From Flavobacterium agri (GTDB taxonomy: Bacteria > Bacteroidota > Bacteroidia > Flavobacteriales > Flavobacteriaceae), in the NCBI RefSeq assembly GCF_013401995.1, contig NZ_JACBJI010000005.1, positions 248,843-312,842 on the forward strand: a DNA stretch of 64,000 nucleotides. Reading direction: 5' to 3'. The position numbers were made by a program, and so were the translations under genes. Every line of letters begins with the position of its first letter. Position 1 is the first letter of the stretch. Positions 35,472 through 47,564 of this stretch are shown here, in pieces. The notes below the pieces were generated by a model. It did no database searches and was not told the origin of the DNA. It was given only the letters and a program-made list of their open reading frames with translations.

Positions 35472-38400
35472 ATGAAAGGAAAACTACCCTTACTGCGTTG
35501 GGTCTGTTTCGCATTGCTGTTTGCCGGAGCATCCGCATTTGCCCAGACGACCGTGTTCAACGACGATTTCACTACTTCTACAGGAACCACTTATACCGCC
35601 GCGGCAGGCCCGATAGGTACGAGTCCGGTTTGGAATTTCAGCCGTAGCGGAGCTGACTTCGGAGCGCGGATAAACGGTGGGAATCTCACATTGACGAATG
35701 ATGCGAGTGGAGCTTACAACAATTATGGATGGGGTTTGGCATCAGCAAACAATTCGAGTTTCGCGTCGCCTTACATCAACGTTTTGGCTTCGAATTCGGG
35801 TACGATTTCCTGGTCGTTCAACATGCGCCAGAACCGTTCCAATCCGGGAGGTTTTAATACAACGACTTATGGTTCAGCGTTTATTCTTGCCGGAACGTCG
35901 GGGACGACCAATTTGGCAGGAACAGGTTATGCGGTGATTTTAGGGAATTCCGGGACAACGGATCCGGTTCGTTTCGTGCGCTATAATTCCGGTTTACGAA
36001 ATTACACCACGTTGCTTTCTTCGAGCACGAGCGGATTGACCGATTTCGGTTCGCAATATCTGAGTATCCGCGTCACGTATACGCCAAGTACGAATACCTG
36101 GCAGCTTTTTGTGAGAAACGATGGTACTGCGGCTTTCCAAGATCCGCTTTCGGGTACGCTTACCTCACAAGGAACGGTCGTCAACAATACCTATACAGCT
36201 ACCGCTTTGCCCATACTCGGGGCGTATTGGAACGGCGGCATCAGCTCTTCGCAAACAGCCCTATTCGATAACATACGCGTTTCCGTTACAGTTCCGGTTC
36301 TTGCTTCGCTTTCGCCCTCTTCAAGAGTGGCGGGAACTGGCGCTTTCACACTAACGGTGACCGGAGCCAATTTCGTAAGCGGAACCAGTGTCGTACGATG
36401 GAACGGCAGCAACCGCACCACCACTTTCGTCTCGTCTACACAATTGACGGCGGCCATAACCGCGGCCGATGTTGCCAGTTCGGGTACGGCATCGATTACG
36501 GTCGCCAACGGCAATGGTATCTCGAACGCGCTTACCTTTACGATCGATCCAGCGGGCGTTCCGGCCATTTCGGTCTCGACGACTTCACTTTCGGGATTCA
36601 CGACCGTTACCGGAACGGCATCGACGGCCCAAACTTATACCGTGAGCGGCGCTAACCTTACCGCCGATGTCGGGGTAGCCGCACCTGCAAATTTTGAGGT
36701 TTCTACAAACGGAACGACTTATTTCAATTCTATAACCCTCACGCGCACCGGAAACGTTTTGGTCGGGCAGCCCGTGACGGTTTACGTGCGATTGAAAGCC
36801 AGCGCACCGGCAGGCATTTATTCAGGGAATATCGATCATACGACAACCGGAGGAGCGACCAAACAGCTTGCCGTATCTGGCGTTGTGCAAGCCGCCCAAC
36901 CGACAACACAAACTACGGGAGTTACGTTTACCAATGTAACCTCTTCGTCTTTTACAGTGAATTGGACCAACGGAAACGGTGCCAACCGAATGGTACTCAT
37001 ACGTTCAGGCTCAGCCGTGAATTCGGCTCCTGTGGATGGGGTTTCCTATACAGCGCAAAACACTTTCGGAGGCGGATCTGAAATCGGGATGGGTAACTAT
37101 GTGATGTATCTCGGAAGTGGTTCTTCGGCAACCGTGAATTCGCTTTCGCCAGCCACTACTTACCACGTGGCCGTTTATGAATACAATGGTTCAGGCGGAA
37201 CAGAAAATTATCTTACGACGACTCCGGCAACGGGTAACAGGACTACCTTGAACGCTCCAGTCGGATGGCAGATTTATACGGCCAATACGGTCAATACGAT
37301 CAACTTTGATTCGACCGTCGACGGTGTGAATCTCGATGATTTCGAAGGAGACGGTCTCGCACCGACGCCAAGCACGGGCGCATTGAATTCCAACGCTTGG
37401 GCAATTGCAGGTTTCAGCGACGGAAGCGTGGCCTTTGGCGGTACTTCTGCCGAGGATTCCGATTTCGACAGCGGCGTATCCACAGGCGGTGCGACAGATG
37501 GCGGATTGTATGCATTCGAAACGCCGGCAGGAACACGTGCGCTGGGAATACAATCGTCTACCGATGATTTCGTTCCGGGAACGGTGACATTGCGATTCCA
37601 GAACCAAACGGGTGCCGCGATCACATCTTTGAACCTTGCTTATAAAGTATACGTCTATAACGATCAGGCTTCTTCTTCAAGCTTTAATTTCAGCTATTCG
37701 GCAGACAACAGCACCTATACTGCGGTAGCCGGGTTGAACGTCACCTCTCCGACGACAGCCGAAGCGTCTCCGGATTGGAAGGCACATTACCGCGTCGTAA
37801 CGCTTACAGGGCTTAATATCCCAAACAATACGTATTACTATCTGAGATGGACCGGCGCGACGGTTTCAGGTTCGGGCAGCTTTGATGAATTCGCTTTGGA
37901 CGATATTACGGCGATCGCCAATCCTACATCGGTATTCGCGCCATTTGCGGGAACTGCCAATACTTTGGTCGTGCAAGGGAATGCAACCTTGTCATCCGAC
38001 TTGACCGTTACAGGGAATACTACGATAAATGCCGGCAAGCTCGACATCAATTCAAGAACTCTTACACTAAACGGAACGGTCACCAACAACGTCATCGGCG
38101 GGCTTAAAGGAAACGGTACGGGCAACATAACGGTAAGCGGAGCAGTAAGCCCTTTCCTGAGTTTTGACCAGACTACTGTAGGAACGACCAATGCTTTCGC
38201 GAATATCACGGTGGCGACCAGCGGAACGAATATCGTAACGACGTCCAATCCGGTGGTCATAAACGGGCAATTGTCGGTATCAAGCGGGCAGACCTTCAGT
38301 CTCGGGACAACGGCTTTGACAGGTACGCTTTCTTCGATCAACAACAACGGTACGATTACCACACAAAATACGACTTCACTTCCGTTGCCAGCGGGTAAAA

Positions 38401-41400
38401 CCTGGGGCGGTACGGGATATGTACACTATAATGCCGCCTCGTCGGGACAAACCATCGTTCCGGGAACGTATGCGAATTTGCGTTCGAGCTCTACGGGCGG
38501 TGCGGTTGCGGGCGGTGATTTGACCGTAAACGGCATATTGAATCTGCCGAGCGCCAACCCATCGACCACCACAGGTAGTTTGAGCATGGGAAGTTTCGTG
38601 TTGACGATGGGCGGAAGCGCTTCGAACACCGGAGCGGGAGACGTTACGGGTGTGGTCACGCGCAACAGCATCACATCGAACGTGTTGTATACGTTCGGAC
38701 ACGAGAACACCTCTATCATCTTTCCTCCAGTCGGTACGTTGCCGACTTCGATGAGTCTCAAGATTGCGATAGGCGCAGCTCCGAGTTGGAGAACCGGAGC
38801 TATCAACCGTACTTACGATTTCATTCAAACAGGCGGTTCGGGAACAAAAGCGATCATCAAGGCGCGTTATCTCGATTCTGAACTTAACGGCAATAATGAA
38901 TCAAAACTTGTGGACTGGGCGTATATCGTCTCTTCGAACACGACGCTCGAGCAAGGCCGCTCGAATTACAGCACGAGCGATAATTTTGTTGAATTGACCA
39001 ACGTCAACGTAGGCTTGTACTTTACGGGAACTTTCAACCAAGTGTTGCTTACATTAGACGAATCCGAAGCCAACGTCTTGACCTGGAACGGTTCGGTAAG
39101 CAATTCATGGACTACGGCCGCGAACTGGACGCCGAATGCGACGCCATCCGACAATACATCGGTCATCATCCCGAATGCAACGACTACTCCAAACGATCCG
39201 CTGTTGAATCCGGCTGTGCTTTTGGGTTCGCTCAATATCGAAACTGGCGGAATCCTGATCGCGCCCGACAATTCGCAGTTTACAATAAACAACGGGGCCG
39301 GAGCATGGATCAACAACGGAACCTATACGCCAGGAGCGGGAACAAGCCGCGTGATTTTCACGAATCTCGACGCGACGATCGCGGGAACGACAGACTTCAA
39401 TAACGTGACGATCAATGCGGGTGCGGGCTTGCGTCCGATAACGAACAACATCATGCGTATTTCGGGTGAATTACTGAGAAACGGTAACTTGCTTACGGGA
39501 GCCATCAACAATACGGTAGAGTACAACGGAACTAACCAAACGATTGCTTCCCCTAATGGCAGTATTCCAGCCTACAACAACCTGATCATAAACGGTACAG
39601 GTGCAACTTTCCCGGCGACATTGGGAGTAACGGCCAACCTCACGCTGAACCAGCCGGTAAATGCGACGGGCACAACGGTCTCCATGATCGGCACGGATAC
39701 GCAGAACATAGGCGGTACGTCTGCTGCGACTTTCGATAATTTGACGATCAATAAGACGGCGGGCGAAGTGAATTTGCTGACATCGGCTTCGGTTACGGGA
39801 ACATTGACGCTTTCTTCCGGGAATCTTGTCATCGGAACGAACAACCTTACTTTGGGTACAAATGCCGTTGCCGGAAGCTTTTCCTCGACGAGCATGATCG
39901 TAGCCGATTCAACAGGCGAAGTACGTCGCACCACGACCGCCACCGGAAGTTATACTTTCCCGATCGGAGACAAGACAGGCGTTGCCGAATACACGCCAAT
40001 CACCGTAAACGTTACGGCCGGATCTTTCGCCAGTGCGTATGTAGGCGTTTCGGTTACCGATGCCAAACATCCGAACAATTTCAGCCTCGGTACGTATTTG
40101 ACGCGATATTGGAAGGTGAACCAGTCGGGGATTACGGGCGCATCGGCTACGATCACCGCGAATTACACCACTGCGGATATCGTCGGTACGGAAGGCGATA
40201 TCGCTGCGGCCCAACTCAGAGGAACTTTTAACCAGACGAGCAATCCTTGGACGAAATTCTCTGCCGCGTCCGCCAATACGATTACGGCAACAGCAGCGAC
40301 GCTTACTTCGGGGCAAACGTCTGCTTTTACAGGACTTAAAGCGTCAAACCCTATCGTCGACATTACCGGTTACGGCTCTTTCTGCCAAAATGATACGGTT
40401 ACCTTGATGGCAGAGGTCACGGGAGGCGACCCTACGTATACGTATTCATGGTCTAACGGACTTGGCTCACAAGCAACCGCCACGCCGCCAACGGCTTCTG
40501 TAGGTACGGTTACCTATACGGTTACCGTGCGCGACAGGAACGGTATACTCACCACAGACACGGCCGATGTTACGGTCGTACAGAGTTCTCAAGGAGGAAC
40601 GGTCACGCCGAACCAAGCAGTGTGTTTCGGAACAACTCCGGGCAATTTGACGCTTTCGGGCAACGTCGGTAATGTGGTGCATTGGCAAAAGTCGACCGAT
40701 GCGGGCTTTACGTCACCAATCAACATCGCCAATACGACCACGGTTTTGACGGGTGCCGAAATCGGGCCTTTGACCGCAACGACCTATTTCAGGGCGCTGG
40801 TCCAAAACGGAACCTGTGTCGAGACGAATTCGTCTACAGGCATCATACAGGTAAAATCAAGTACTTGGAACGGTACGGCCTGGAGCGACGGTGTGCCGGA
40901 CAGCACGACCACGGCCGTGATTACGGGCAACTTTACCGCTACTGCAGATTTGACGGCTTGCACACTCACGGTTTCGAACAACGCAGTTGTAAATATTCCA
41001 AGTGGTTTCGACGTAAACCTCACCGGAGCTTTGACCGTGAGCAGCGGCAGCTTCACGCTCGAGAACAACGCGAACCTGATTCAGATCGATGACGTGGACA
41101 ACACCGGAAACATTATCGTGAAAAGGAACAGTTCGGCTATTATGAGACAGGATTATACGTTGTGGTCTTCGCCGGTCGCTTCGCAGAACTTGTTGAGCTT
41201 CTCGCCTCAAACGCTCACGAACCGTTTCTATACCTACAATACGTCGACCAATCAATATAATACGATAGCCGCTCCGGGAACGACTAATTTCAGCATCGGT
41301 CAAGGCTATCTGATCCGTGTGGCGAACAACCACCCGACGACGCCTACGATTTGGGCCGGTCAATTCCAGGGCGTGCCTAACAACGGTGATTTCAATGTCA

Positions 41401-42416
41401 CGCTGAACAATTTGGGCGCGGGACAACGTTTCAATGCCATCGGAAACCCATATCCGTCACCAATCAGCATGCAGGAATTCGTGGCCGATAACGCGGCGAA
41501 CATCACCGGTACGCTTTACTTCTGGAGAAAGACCAACAACGCGGCCAGCCCGAGTTATTGTTCATGGACTTCGGGAGGCGGATTCGTTGACAACGGTGAG
41601 GCCGAAGTGTACGATCCGAACGGTATCCTGAGAACCGGACAAGGCTTTATCGTCGAGGCTTCGGCCAGCGGAACTTCGGTCAACTTCAACAACGGCCAAC
41701 GTTCGGGCGACAATGCGAACCAATTCTTCCGATCGGCTTCCGAAATCGAACGCCACAGGATTTGGCTCAATGCGACCAACGCGACGGGAGCTTTCTCTCA
41801 AACGCTCGTCGGATACATTACCGATGCGACGCTTGGAAACGATGCGGGAATAGACGGTAAGTTCTTCAACGACGGCGCTATCGAGTTCTATTCGGTCGTC
41901 GATGCTGAAAAGTTCGTCATCCAGGGACGCCCGCTTCCTTTCACAAGTACAGACGTCGTGCCTATGGGCTTCAAGGTTACGGCCGCCGGGAATTATTCGA
42001 TCGCTTTGGATCATGTAGACGGATTGTTTGCACAAGGTCAGGATATTTTCCTAAGGGATAACCTTACGGGAACCGTCCATGACTTGAACAGCGGTGCTTA
42101 TGGTTTCGCTTCCGAAATCGGAACTTTCGAGACGCGTTTCGAAGTAGTGTACCAAAATGCACTCGGTAATCACAATCCGGAAGTAACAGGAGTGAATGTC
42201 GTGGCGTATAAAGACAACCAGCAATTGGTGGTGAACAGTTCGAACGCGACCATGAAGAACATCCGTATTTATGATGTGGCCGGAAGATTCCTTCTTGAGA
42301 AGAAAGACATCGATGCTTCCGAAGTTCGCCTGAATCCTTCGTTGGCGAATCAGATGTTGTTGCTGCACGTCGAACTTGAAGACCGCGACACTGTGATTAA
42401 AAAGATTAGTTTTTGA
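35472..42416 (+). CDS. Very large secreted multidomain protein, T9SS type C-like tail (copy 2)
   Basis: A 2314-residue protein. The ATG at 35472 is chosen because it directly precedes the signal peptide [19 protein letters not shown]...AFAQ; an in-frame extension upstream lacks support. In order: lectin-like jelly-roll (to ~275), TIG domain ([20 protein letters not shown], ~277-360), beta domain (~365-475), FN3-like domain (~478-595), a second jelly-roll ([18 protein letters not shown]..., ~600-820), a long stretch of Asn/Thr/Gly-rich probable beta-helix repeats (~820-1640), Ig-like domains (~1640-1800), and the shared C-terminal region from ~40860 with tail [19 protein letters not shown]. 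No catalytic motif is visible. Probably a T9SS-exported surface protein. Confidence 0.82.
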   Translation: MKGKLPLLRWVCFALLFAGASAFAQTTVFNDDFTTSTGTTYTAAAGPIGTSPVWNFSRSGADFGARINGGNLTLTNDASGAYNNYGWGLASANNSSFASPYINVLASNSGTISWSFNMRQNRSNPGGFNTTTYGSAFILAGTSGTTNLAGTGYAVILGNSGTTDPVRFVRYNSGLRNYTTLLSSSTSGLTDFGSQYLSIRVTYTPSTNTWQLFVRNDGTAAFQDPLSGTLTSQGTVVNNTYTATALPILGAYWNGGISSSQTALFDNIRVSVTVPVLASLSPSSRVAGTGAFTLTVTGANFVSGTSVVRWNGSNRTTTFVSSTQLTAAITAADVASSGTASITVANGNGISNALTFTIDPAGVPAISVSTTSLSGFTTVTGTASTAQTYTVSGANLTADVGVAAPANFEVSTNGTTYFNSITLTRTGNVLVGQPVTVYVRLKASAPAGIYSGNIDHTTTGGATKQLAVSGVVQAAQPTTQTTGVTFTNVTSSSFTVNWTNGNGANRMVLIRSGSAVNSAPVDGVSYTAQNTFGGGSEIGMGNYVMYLGSGSSATVNSLSPATTYHVAVYEYNGSGGTENYLTTTPATGNRTTLNAPVGWQIYTANTVNTINFDSTVDGVNLDDFEGDGLAPTPSTGALNSNAWAIAGFSDGSVAFGGTSAEDSDFDSGVSTGGATDGGLYAFETPAGTRALGIQSSTDDFVPGTVTLRFQNQTGAAITSLNLAYKVYVYNDQASSSSFNFSYSADNSTYTAVAGLNVTSPTTAEASPDWKAHYRVVTLTGLNIPNNTYYYLRWTGATVSGSGSFDEFALDDITAIANPTSVFAPFAGTANTLVVQGNATLSSDLTVTGNTTINAGKLDINSRTLTLNGTVTNNVIGGLKGNGTGNITVSGAVSPFLSFDQTTVGTTNAFANITVATSGTNIVTTSNPVVINGQLSVSSGQTFSLGTTALTGTLSSINNNGTITTQNTTSLPLPAGKTWGGTGYVHYNAASSGQTIVPGTYANLRSSSTGGAVAGGDLTVNGILNLPSANPSTTTGSLSMGSFVLTMGGSASNTGAGDVTGVVTRNSITSNVLYTFGHENTSIIFPPVGTLPTSMSLKIAIGAAPSWRTGAINRTYDFIQTGGSGTKAIIKARYLDSELNGNNESKLVDWAYIVSSNTTLEQGRSNYSTSDNFVELTNVNVGLYFTGTFNQVLLTLDESEANVLTWNGSVSNSWTTAANWTPNATPSDNTSVIIPNATTTPNDPLLNPAVLLGSLNIETGGILIAPDNSQFTINNGAGAWINNGTYTPGAGTSRVIFTNLDATIAGTTDFNNVTINAGAGLRPITNNIMRISGELLRNGNLLTGAINNTVEYNGTNQTIASPNGSIPAYNNLIINGTGATFPATLGVTANLTLNQPVNATGTTVSMIGTDTQNIGGTSAATFDNLTINKTAGEVNLLTSASVTGTLTLSSGNLVIGTNNLTLGTNAVAGSFSSTSMIVADSTGEVRRTTTATGSYTFPIGDKTGVAEYTPITVNVTAGSFASAYVGVSVTDAKHPNNFSLGTYLTRYWKVNQSGITGASATITANYTTADIVGTEGDIAAAQLRGTFNQTSNPWTKFSAASANTITATAATLTSGQTSAFTGLKASNPIVDITGYGSFCQNDTVTLMAEVTGGDPTYTYSWSNGLGSQATATPPTASVGTVTYTVTVRDRNGILTTDTADVTVVQSSQGGTVTPNQAVCFGTTPGNLTLSGNVGNVVHWQKSTDAGFTSPINIANTTTVLTGAEIGPLTATTYFRALVQNGTCVETNSSTGIIQVKSSTWNGTAWSDGVPDSTTTAVITGNFTATADLTACTLTVSNNAVVNIPSGFDVNLTGALTVSSGSFTLENNANLIQIDDVDNTGNIIVKRNSSAIMRQDYTLWSSPVASQNLLSFSPQTLTNRFYTYNTSTNQYNTIAAPGTTNFSIGQGYLIRVANNHPTTPTIWAGQFQGVPNNGDFNVTLNNLGAGQRFNAIGNPYPSPISMQEFVADNAANITGTLYFWRKTNNAASPSYCSWTSGGGFVDNGEAEVYDPNGILRTGQGFIVEASASGTSVNFNNGQRSGDNANQFFRSASEIERHRIWLNATNATGAFSQTLVGYITDATLGNDAGIDGKFFNDGAIEFYSVVDAEKFVIQGRPLPFTSTDVVPMGFKVTAAGNYSIALDHVDGLFAQGQDIFLRDNLTGTVHDLNSGAYGFASEIGTFETRFEVVYQNALGNHNPEVTGVNVVAYKDNQQLVVNSSNATMKNIRIYDVAGRFLLEKKDIDASEVRLNPSLANQMLLLHVELEDRDTVIKKISF

Positions 42417-42436
42417 GATAATAATGCGCTATTCTG

Positions 42437-42468
42437 AAAAGCCCTTCCGACGTGGAAGGGCTTTTTTT
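42437..42468 (+). terminator. Terminator after copy 2
   Basis: AAAAGCCCTTCC pairs with GGAAGGGCTTTT (12 bp) around GACGT, followed by T residues. Confidence 0.92.
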
Positions 42469-42530
42469 GTTGATAATCCTTACAAATATTTGATTTATCG
42501 GATATAATTGCCGTTTAACGGGAATATAGT

Positions 42531-42559
42531 TTGTTTCAGAATCGGGAAATATAGTTTTG
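42531..42559 (+). promoter_or_regulatory. Promoter of copy 3
   Basis: TTG at 42531-42533, an 18-bp spacer, and TAGTTTTG at 42552-42559 match the -33/-7 consensus, 31 bp before the ATG at 42591. Confidence 0.65.
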
Positions 42560-42590
42560 CGCGCGAAAGCAAAACCTAACCCTGAACATC

Positions 42591-45500
42591 ATGCTGAGAA
42601 AACTACGGTCTTTTCATTTTTTTATTTTTGCAATTGCCTTTATGTTAGTGTCTTATGCTGGTTTCGGCCAAGCTGCAAGTGCTACATGGGCAGGAACTTC
42701 TAACCTGAACGCTTCCATTTCGGGCAGTAATATCGCGGCAACGGCGGTAACTGCTTCAGGAGCAACGGGAATCAATTCTTCGACGAACGGCGTCACGTCG
42801 TCTAACTGGACGACGAACAACAACATGCAGTCGGGCTATTACTATCAGTATCAGGTAACTCCGACTACAGGCAACACCTTTACCTTTACCGGAATCAGTG
42901 TCGCGCACAGCGTCGCCGCCGGGACAAGTTGGGGTGGTGCGGTTTATTATTCGACCAACGGTTTTACGTCGAGCACGCAAATCGGCAGCGGTTTCGCCCC
43001 TGCTACGACCGAAGCGACTTTCGCGCAAAGCGGATTGTCGGTCGTGGTGACCGCGGGAACGACGCTTACCATCCGACTATACGCTTGGGATGCGCCGACT
43101 ACGAATCGCGTGTTCCGCGCGAAGAACATGGTCATCTCGGGAACGACTTGCGGAACACTGACTTTCGGCACGCAGCCGACTGGAGAAACCCTTTGTGCAG
43201 GCGGAACGATTTCATTGACGTCTTCGGCGGCCAATGCGGTTTCCTACCAATGGAAAAAAGACAACGTGAACATCTCGGGAGCGACTTCGGCCACGTATTC
43301 AAAGTCGAATGCGACAACGGCCGATTCGGGATCGTATACGGTTGTAGCGACCAATGCCTGTACGAGCGTAACCTCGAGCGCCGCGACGGTGACGGTAAAT
43401 CCAGCCCCGACATCGGTTACGGCAAATGCAAGCGCGACGACGGTTTGTGCGGGAACTTCGGTAAACCTTACTTCATCGGCCACTTCGAATTCGCCTTCGG
43501 GCGCGATAACGGTGCTCAGCGAGAACTTCAACGGTGCGACCAATACGTTTACGGCCACGAACAATACGACGGGCGGAACGAACAATGCGGGTGCTGCCTG
43601 GACATTGCGACCGGAAGGCTATTCGTATTCTACATCGACCACGGTTACGTTCAGCAGCAACGACAACAGCCAGTTCTATTTGACCAATTCCGATCCGCCG
43701 GGTGAAGGCGCTACGACTTCGACGACTTTGCAATCTCCGTCTTTCAGCACAGTCGGGCTTTCGGCGGCCAATTTGTCGTTCTATCATTATTACAGAAGAT
43801 ACGACGGAAACGAGTCGGGCAAGGTAGAAGTTTCCACGAACGGAACTTCATGGACGACTTTGGCAACTTATACGACCAACCAAGGCGCATCGGGAACTTT
43901 TGCGAACGTGAGCATTTCTTTGGCGTCTTACCTCAATCAGGCGACGGTTTACATCCGATTCAAATACGATGCGACTTTCGATTACTATTGGGCGATCGAC
44001 AACGTGTCGGTTACAGGTACGGGCGTTCCTGCCCCGACGTACTCATGGACGTCGTCTCCTGCCGGATTCACATCGAATCTGCAGAATCCGACCGTGACGC
44101 CGACCCAAAATACGACGTACACCGTTACGGTTTCGAACAGCTACGGATGTTCGGCTTCGGCTTCTACGGCTTTGGTGACGGTGAACCCGACATCGGTCGG
44201 AGGAAACGTTGCCGGAAGCACTGCGGTTTGTGCGCCTACAAACAGCGGAACTTTGACGCTTTCGGGACATATAGGAAACGTCATCCGATGGGAATCTTCG
44301 GCAAACAACTTTGCGACTGCGGGAACGACTATCAACAATACGACCACGACGCTTAACTATTCCAACTTGACCGCGACTACTTATTATCGCGCGGTTGTGC
44401 AGAGCGGCGTTTGCGCTACGGCGAATTCGGCTGTTGCGACCGTTACGGTAAATCCTGCTTCGGTAGGAGGAAGCGTTGCCGGAAGCGCTACGGTTTGTGC
44501 GCCGACCAATAGCGGAACGTTGACTTTGTCCGGCCACGTCGGAACTGTCATCGGATGGGAATCGTCTACGAACAATTTCACGACTGCGGGAACCCCGATT
44601 TCGAATACGACGACATCACTCAATTACAGCAACCTTTCGGTAACGACTTATTATCGTGCGATCGTGCAAAGCGCAAGTTGTGCTTCTGCCAATTCGGCTG
44701 TGGCGACAATTACCGTAAATCCAGCTTCGGTTGGAGGAACGGTTTCGGGAACTACAACCTTGTGCGGAACGACGAACAGCGGAACTTTGACGCTTTCGGC
44801 AAATGTCGGAAACGTGATCGGATGGGAATCTTCTACGAACAACTTCGCGACTGCGGGAACGCCGATTGCGAATACTACGACATCACTCAATTACAATAAC
44901 CTTTCGGTAACGACGTATTATCGTGCGATCGTACAAAGCGGAAGTTGCGCTTCGGCTTATTCGTCTGTAGCAACGGTTACCGTCGCACCTGTGAACGTAG
45001 CCGGAACTTTGTCCGGAGATGCGACATATTGCTCGCATACCAATTCAGGAATGCTCAATTTGAACGGTTACACGGGAACGACTTTCGCTTGGGAATATTC
45101 GCTTGACAATTTCGCGACTGCGGGAATTCCGATCGTGAACAATACATCGTCTTTGAATTATTCGAACCTCAATGCGACTACTTATTATAGAGTGTTGATC
45201 GGAAATGGTGTTTGTGCGGGAGCGTATTGCAATGTCATTGCGATCACCGTCAATTCGAATTCTACGTGGACGGGCGCGGTGAGCAGCCAATGGCACAATG
45301 CGGCCAACTGGTCGTGTGGTGAAGTGCCGCAATCGTATACCGATGTGTTGATTCCTTCGACAGCCAATCAACCGATTATCACGGCAGATGCTTTCGCCAA
45401 AACCGTGACGTTGCAATCGGGTACTTTGCTCACGCTTTTGAGCGGAAATGATTTTACGGTTACCGGCGCGATAACTTCTTCGGGCAACTTCACGATAGAG

Positions 45501-46853
45501 AACAATGCGAACCTGATCCAAATCGACAACGTCGCCAACACCGGGACTTCGAAAGTGAAACGCAACAGTGCCGCTTTGATGCGTCAGGATTATACGTTGT
45601 GGTCGTCGCCGGTTTCGGGACAGAATCTTTTGCCGTTCTCGCCTCAAACGCTCACGAACCGTTTCTATACGTATAACTCGATTACGAACCTTTTCAATAC
45701 GATCGCGAATCCGAATACGACCGAATTCGCGACTGGTTCGGGTTACATGATCCGAATGCCGAACAATCATCCGACGACACCGACCGTTTGGAATGGAGAA
45801 TTCAACGGAACGCTTCGCAATGGAAATATCGACGTGACACTTTCGAACAACGGAGCAGGGCAGAGGTTCAACCTGGTCGGAAATCCGTATCCGTCGGCTA
45901 TCGATATGGAAACTTTCGTGAACGACAACGCGGCGAATATCACGGGAGCGCTTTACTTCTGGAGAAAGACCAACAATCCGATAAGCCCGAGTTATTGTTC
46001 GTGGACTTCGGGAGGTGGTTTCGTAACGAACAATGAGGCTCAGGTAGCCGATCCCGATGGGGCGATCCGTACAGGTCAAGGTTTCATCGTTGAGGCTTCG
46101 GCGGCAGGAACGCAAGTCGTTTTCAACAACGGGCAACGTTCGGGCGACAATTCGAACCATTTCTTCCGTTCGGCCAACGAAATCGAACGCAACCGTATCT
46201 GGTTGAACGCAACGAATACGACGGGAGCTTTCAGCCAAACTTTGGTCGGATATATTACAGGTTCCACTTTAGATAATGATTCAGGAATCGACGGAAGATT
46301 CATGAACGACGGAGAGGTTTCGTTCTACTCTTTGATCGCGGAAGATCGATTCGTGATCCAAGGACGTCCGTTGCCGTTCGTCGATACGGATGTCGTACCG
46401 ATGGGCTTCAAGGCTACGAACGCCGGAAGTTATTCGATCGCGATCGACCATGTCGACGGGTTGTTTGCGCAAGGACAGGATATTTTCGTTCGCGATAATT
46501 TGACCGGAACCGTGCACGATTTGAATTCGGGCGCGTATGCTTTCGCATCGGAAGCCGGAACATTCAACGGGCGTTTCGAATTGTTGTATCAGAACGCGCT
46601 TTCTACGCATGATCCGATCTTCGATGAAAATTCCGTAATCGTATACAAGCAGTCCGAAAGTTTCGTCATCAATAGCGGTAACATGAATATGGCATCCGTT
46701 AAGGTATACGACGTTTTGGGTAAATTGGTCAAAGCGATCAACGACATCAACTCGTCTGAAATATCGTTCACGGTGAATGGCGCTAACCAGATGTTGGTTT
46801 TCAGGATTTATTCGGATCAGGGCGAACAGGTCGTCAAAAAGGTGATGAACTAG
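42591..46853 (+). CDS. Large secreted Ig-repeat protein, T9SS type C-like tail (copy 3)
   Basis: A 1420-residue protein with signal MLRKLRSFHFFIFAIAF...AGFGQ. In order: a beta-sandwich (~28-200), an Ig-like domain (LTFGTQPTGETLCAGGTISL, ~200-270), an Ig-like domain (~272-530) that is split by a ~173-residue jelly-roll domain (VLSENFNGATN...WAIDNVSVTG), four 89-residue Ig-like repeats (44181-45248), then the shared C-terminal region from ~45260 (STWTGAVSSQWHNAANWSCG) with tail NSGNMNMASVKVYDVLGKL. Cysteine pairs in each Ig-like repeat could form disulfides. No enzymatic motif was seen. Surface adhesin is the best guess. Confidence 0.83.
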   Translation: MLRKLRSFHFFIFAIAFMLVSYAGFGQAASATWAGTSNLNASISGSNIAATAVTASGATGINSSTNGVTSSNWTTNNNMQSGYYYQYQVTPTTGNTFTFTGISVAHSVAAGTSWGGAVYYSTNGFTSSTQIGSGFAPATTEATFAQSGLSVVVTAGTTLTIRLYAWDAPTTNRVFRAKNMVISGTTCGTLTFGTQPTGETLCAGGTISLTSSAANAVSYQWKKDNVNISGATSATYSKSNATTADSGSYTVVATNACTSVTSSAATVTVNPAPTSVTANASATTVCAGTSVNLTSSATSNSPSGAITVLSENFNGATNTFTATNNTTGGTNNAGAAWTLRPEGYSYSTSTTVTFSSNDNSQFYLTNSDPPGEGATTSTTLQSPSFSTVGLSAANLSFYHYYRRYDGNESGKVEVSTNGTSWTTLATYTTNQGASGTFANVSISLASYLNQATVYIRFKYDATFDYYWAIDNVSVTGTGVPAPTYSWTSSPAGFTSNLQNPTVTPTQNTTYTVTVSNSYGCSASASTALVTVNPTSVGGNVAGSTAVCAPTNSGTLTLSGHIGNVIRWESSANNFATAGTTINNTTTTLNYSNLTATTYYRAVVQSGVCATANSAVATVTVNPASVGGSVAGSATVCAPTNSGTLTLSGHVGTVIGWESSTNNFTTAGTPISNTTTSLNYSNLSVTTYYRAIVQSASCASANSAVATITVNPASVGGTVSGTTTLCGTTNSGTLTLSANVGNVIGWESSTNNFATAGTPIANTTTSLNYNNLSVTTYYRAIVQSGSCASAYSSVATVTVAPVNVAGTLSGDATYCSHTNSGMLNLNGYTGTTFAWEYSLDNFATAGIPIVNNTSSLNYSNLNATTYYRVLIGNGVCAGAYCNVIAITVNSNSTWTGAVSSQWHNAANWSCGEVPQSYTDVLIPSTANQPIITADAFAKTVTLQSGTLLTLLSGNDFTVTGAITSSGNFTIENNANLIQIDNVANTGTSKVKRNSAALMRQDYTLWSSPVSGQNLLPFSPQTLTNRFYTYNSITNLFNTIANPNTTEFATGSGYMIRMPNNHPTTPTVWNGEFNGTLRNGNIDVTLSNNGAGQRFNLVGNPYPSAIDMETFVNDNAANITGALYFWRKTNNPISPSYCSWTSGGGFVTNNEAQVADPDGAIRTGQGFIVEASAAGTQVVFNNGQRSGDNSNHFFRSANEIERNRIWLNATNTTGAFSQTLVGYITGSTLDNDSGIDGRFMNDGEVSFYSLIAEDRFVIQGRPLPFVDTDVVPMGFKATNAGSYSIAIDHVDGLFAQGQDIFVRDNLTGTVHDLNSGAYAFASEAGTFNGRFELLYQNALSTHDPIFDENSVIVYKQSESFVINSGNMNMASVKVYDVLGKLVKAINDINSSEISFTVNGANQMLVFRIYSDQGEQVVKKVMN
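44181..45248 (+). repeat. Four tandem 267-bp Ig-like domain repeats
   Basis: Four units of exactly 89 codons without insertions or deletions, each starting VNP/VAP and containing a first Cys, NSG(T/M)L-L, a conserved Trp, NFxTAG and a second Cys near residue 78. Copies 2 and 3 are the most alike; copy 4 has diverged most. Confidence 0.92.
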
Positions 46854-46873
46854 TTTTTACCTTAATATATAGG

Positions 46874-46900
46874 AACCCTTCTTTTACGGAGGGTTTTTTT
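46874..46900 (+). terminator. Terminator after copy 3
   Basis: AACCCTTC pairs with GGAGGGTT (G-T pair included) around TTTTAC, followed by seven T residues. Confidence 0.8.
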
Positions 46901-47045
46901 ATGCTTTTGCCTCAGATGTATAACAATGGCGTTCGATAAAAAACATGTTTACACTGACCAAATAGATCGTATTCGACGAAATGCAGGATTAAACGAGTTT
47001 TTGGGCAGTTGGTCGAAATTATTTCCGATGGGCAACCCCATGGCT

Positions 47046-47053
47046 TAATTTTG
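47046..47053 (+). promoter_or_regulatory. -7 element of the small secreted protein gene
   Basis: TAATTTTG is a full match to TAnnTTTG, 34 bp before the ATG at 47088. A convincing -33 TTG is missing. Confidence 0.5.
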
Positions 47054-47087
47054 TCATGTAGTTAATAACCAACAGAAACCAAAAGAA

Positions 47088-47492
47088 ATGAAAACTTTAA
47101 ACTATACATCAACACGCCAGGATATCCTGAAAACCAATGCAGATGCTACGGCTATGCGTTTGTTCGTGTTGTTGGTTTTCCTTTTGCTTTCTTGTTCGGG
47201 AGTTTTCGGTCAACAAGCCAAAGTTCAAAACGATGAAACTTTGGTTGCAATCGAAAATGTTACAGATAAAGGAGAAGAAGTGAGGTCGGAAACCAACGAC
47301 GCCAACCGCCAGATCGAATTGGTTCAGTGGTTCATGGGCGCTAAACAGGTGAATCCTTCACAACCGGCTCAAACTTCACAGAAGTCAGAGACTACCAAAA
47401 AAATCCTGATTAACGCGGGAATGACGCCGAACAGGATCTTGAGCCGTACGCTGCTTAAAAAGGCAATGCAGTACGAAAACAACATCGCATAA
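47088..47492 (+). CDS. Small secreted protein of unknown function
   Basis: A 134-residue protein. After an unusually long N-terminal stretch (MKTLNYTSTRQDILKTNADA) comes a hydrophobic signal segment (MRLFVLLVFLLLSCSGVFGQ); an internal Met at the start of that segment could be the true start. The mature part (~90 residues) is charged and probably helical (DKGEEVRSETNDANRQIELVQWFMGAKQ) and ends with a basic helix (RILSRTLLKKAMQYENNIA). There is no T9SS tail and no family I recognise. It has its own -7 box and terminator and sits between two T9SS cargo genes, so it may be a periplasmic partner, but this is only positional. Confidence 0.65.
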   Translation: MKTLNYTSTRQDILKTNADATAMRLFVLLVFLLLSCSGVFGQQAKVQNDETLVAIENVTDKGEEVRSETNDANRQIELVQWFMGAKQVNPSQPAQTSQKSETTKKILINAGMTPNRILSRTLLKKAMQYENNIA

Positions 47493-47534
47493 TTAAGGTC
47501 TTATTTTATAATTTTTAGGTTAAGTTAGTTGGAC

Positions 47535-47564
47535 AAAAACCTTCCGTGGCAGGAAGGTTTTTTT
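47535..47564 (+). terminator. Terminator of the small secreted protein gene
   Basis: AAAAACCTTCC pairs with GGAAGGTTTTT around GTGGCA, followed by T residues. Confidence 0.9.

Noticed and set aside
36002..41784. Many open frames on the minus strand opposite the large secreted-protein genes
   Set aside because: They follow from the lack of stop codons opposite Thr/Ala/Ser/Gly-rich sequence with GC-rich third positions; none has a start context or a family match.
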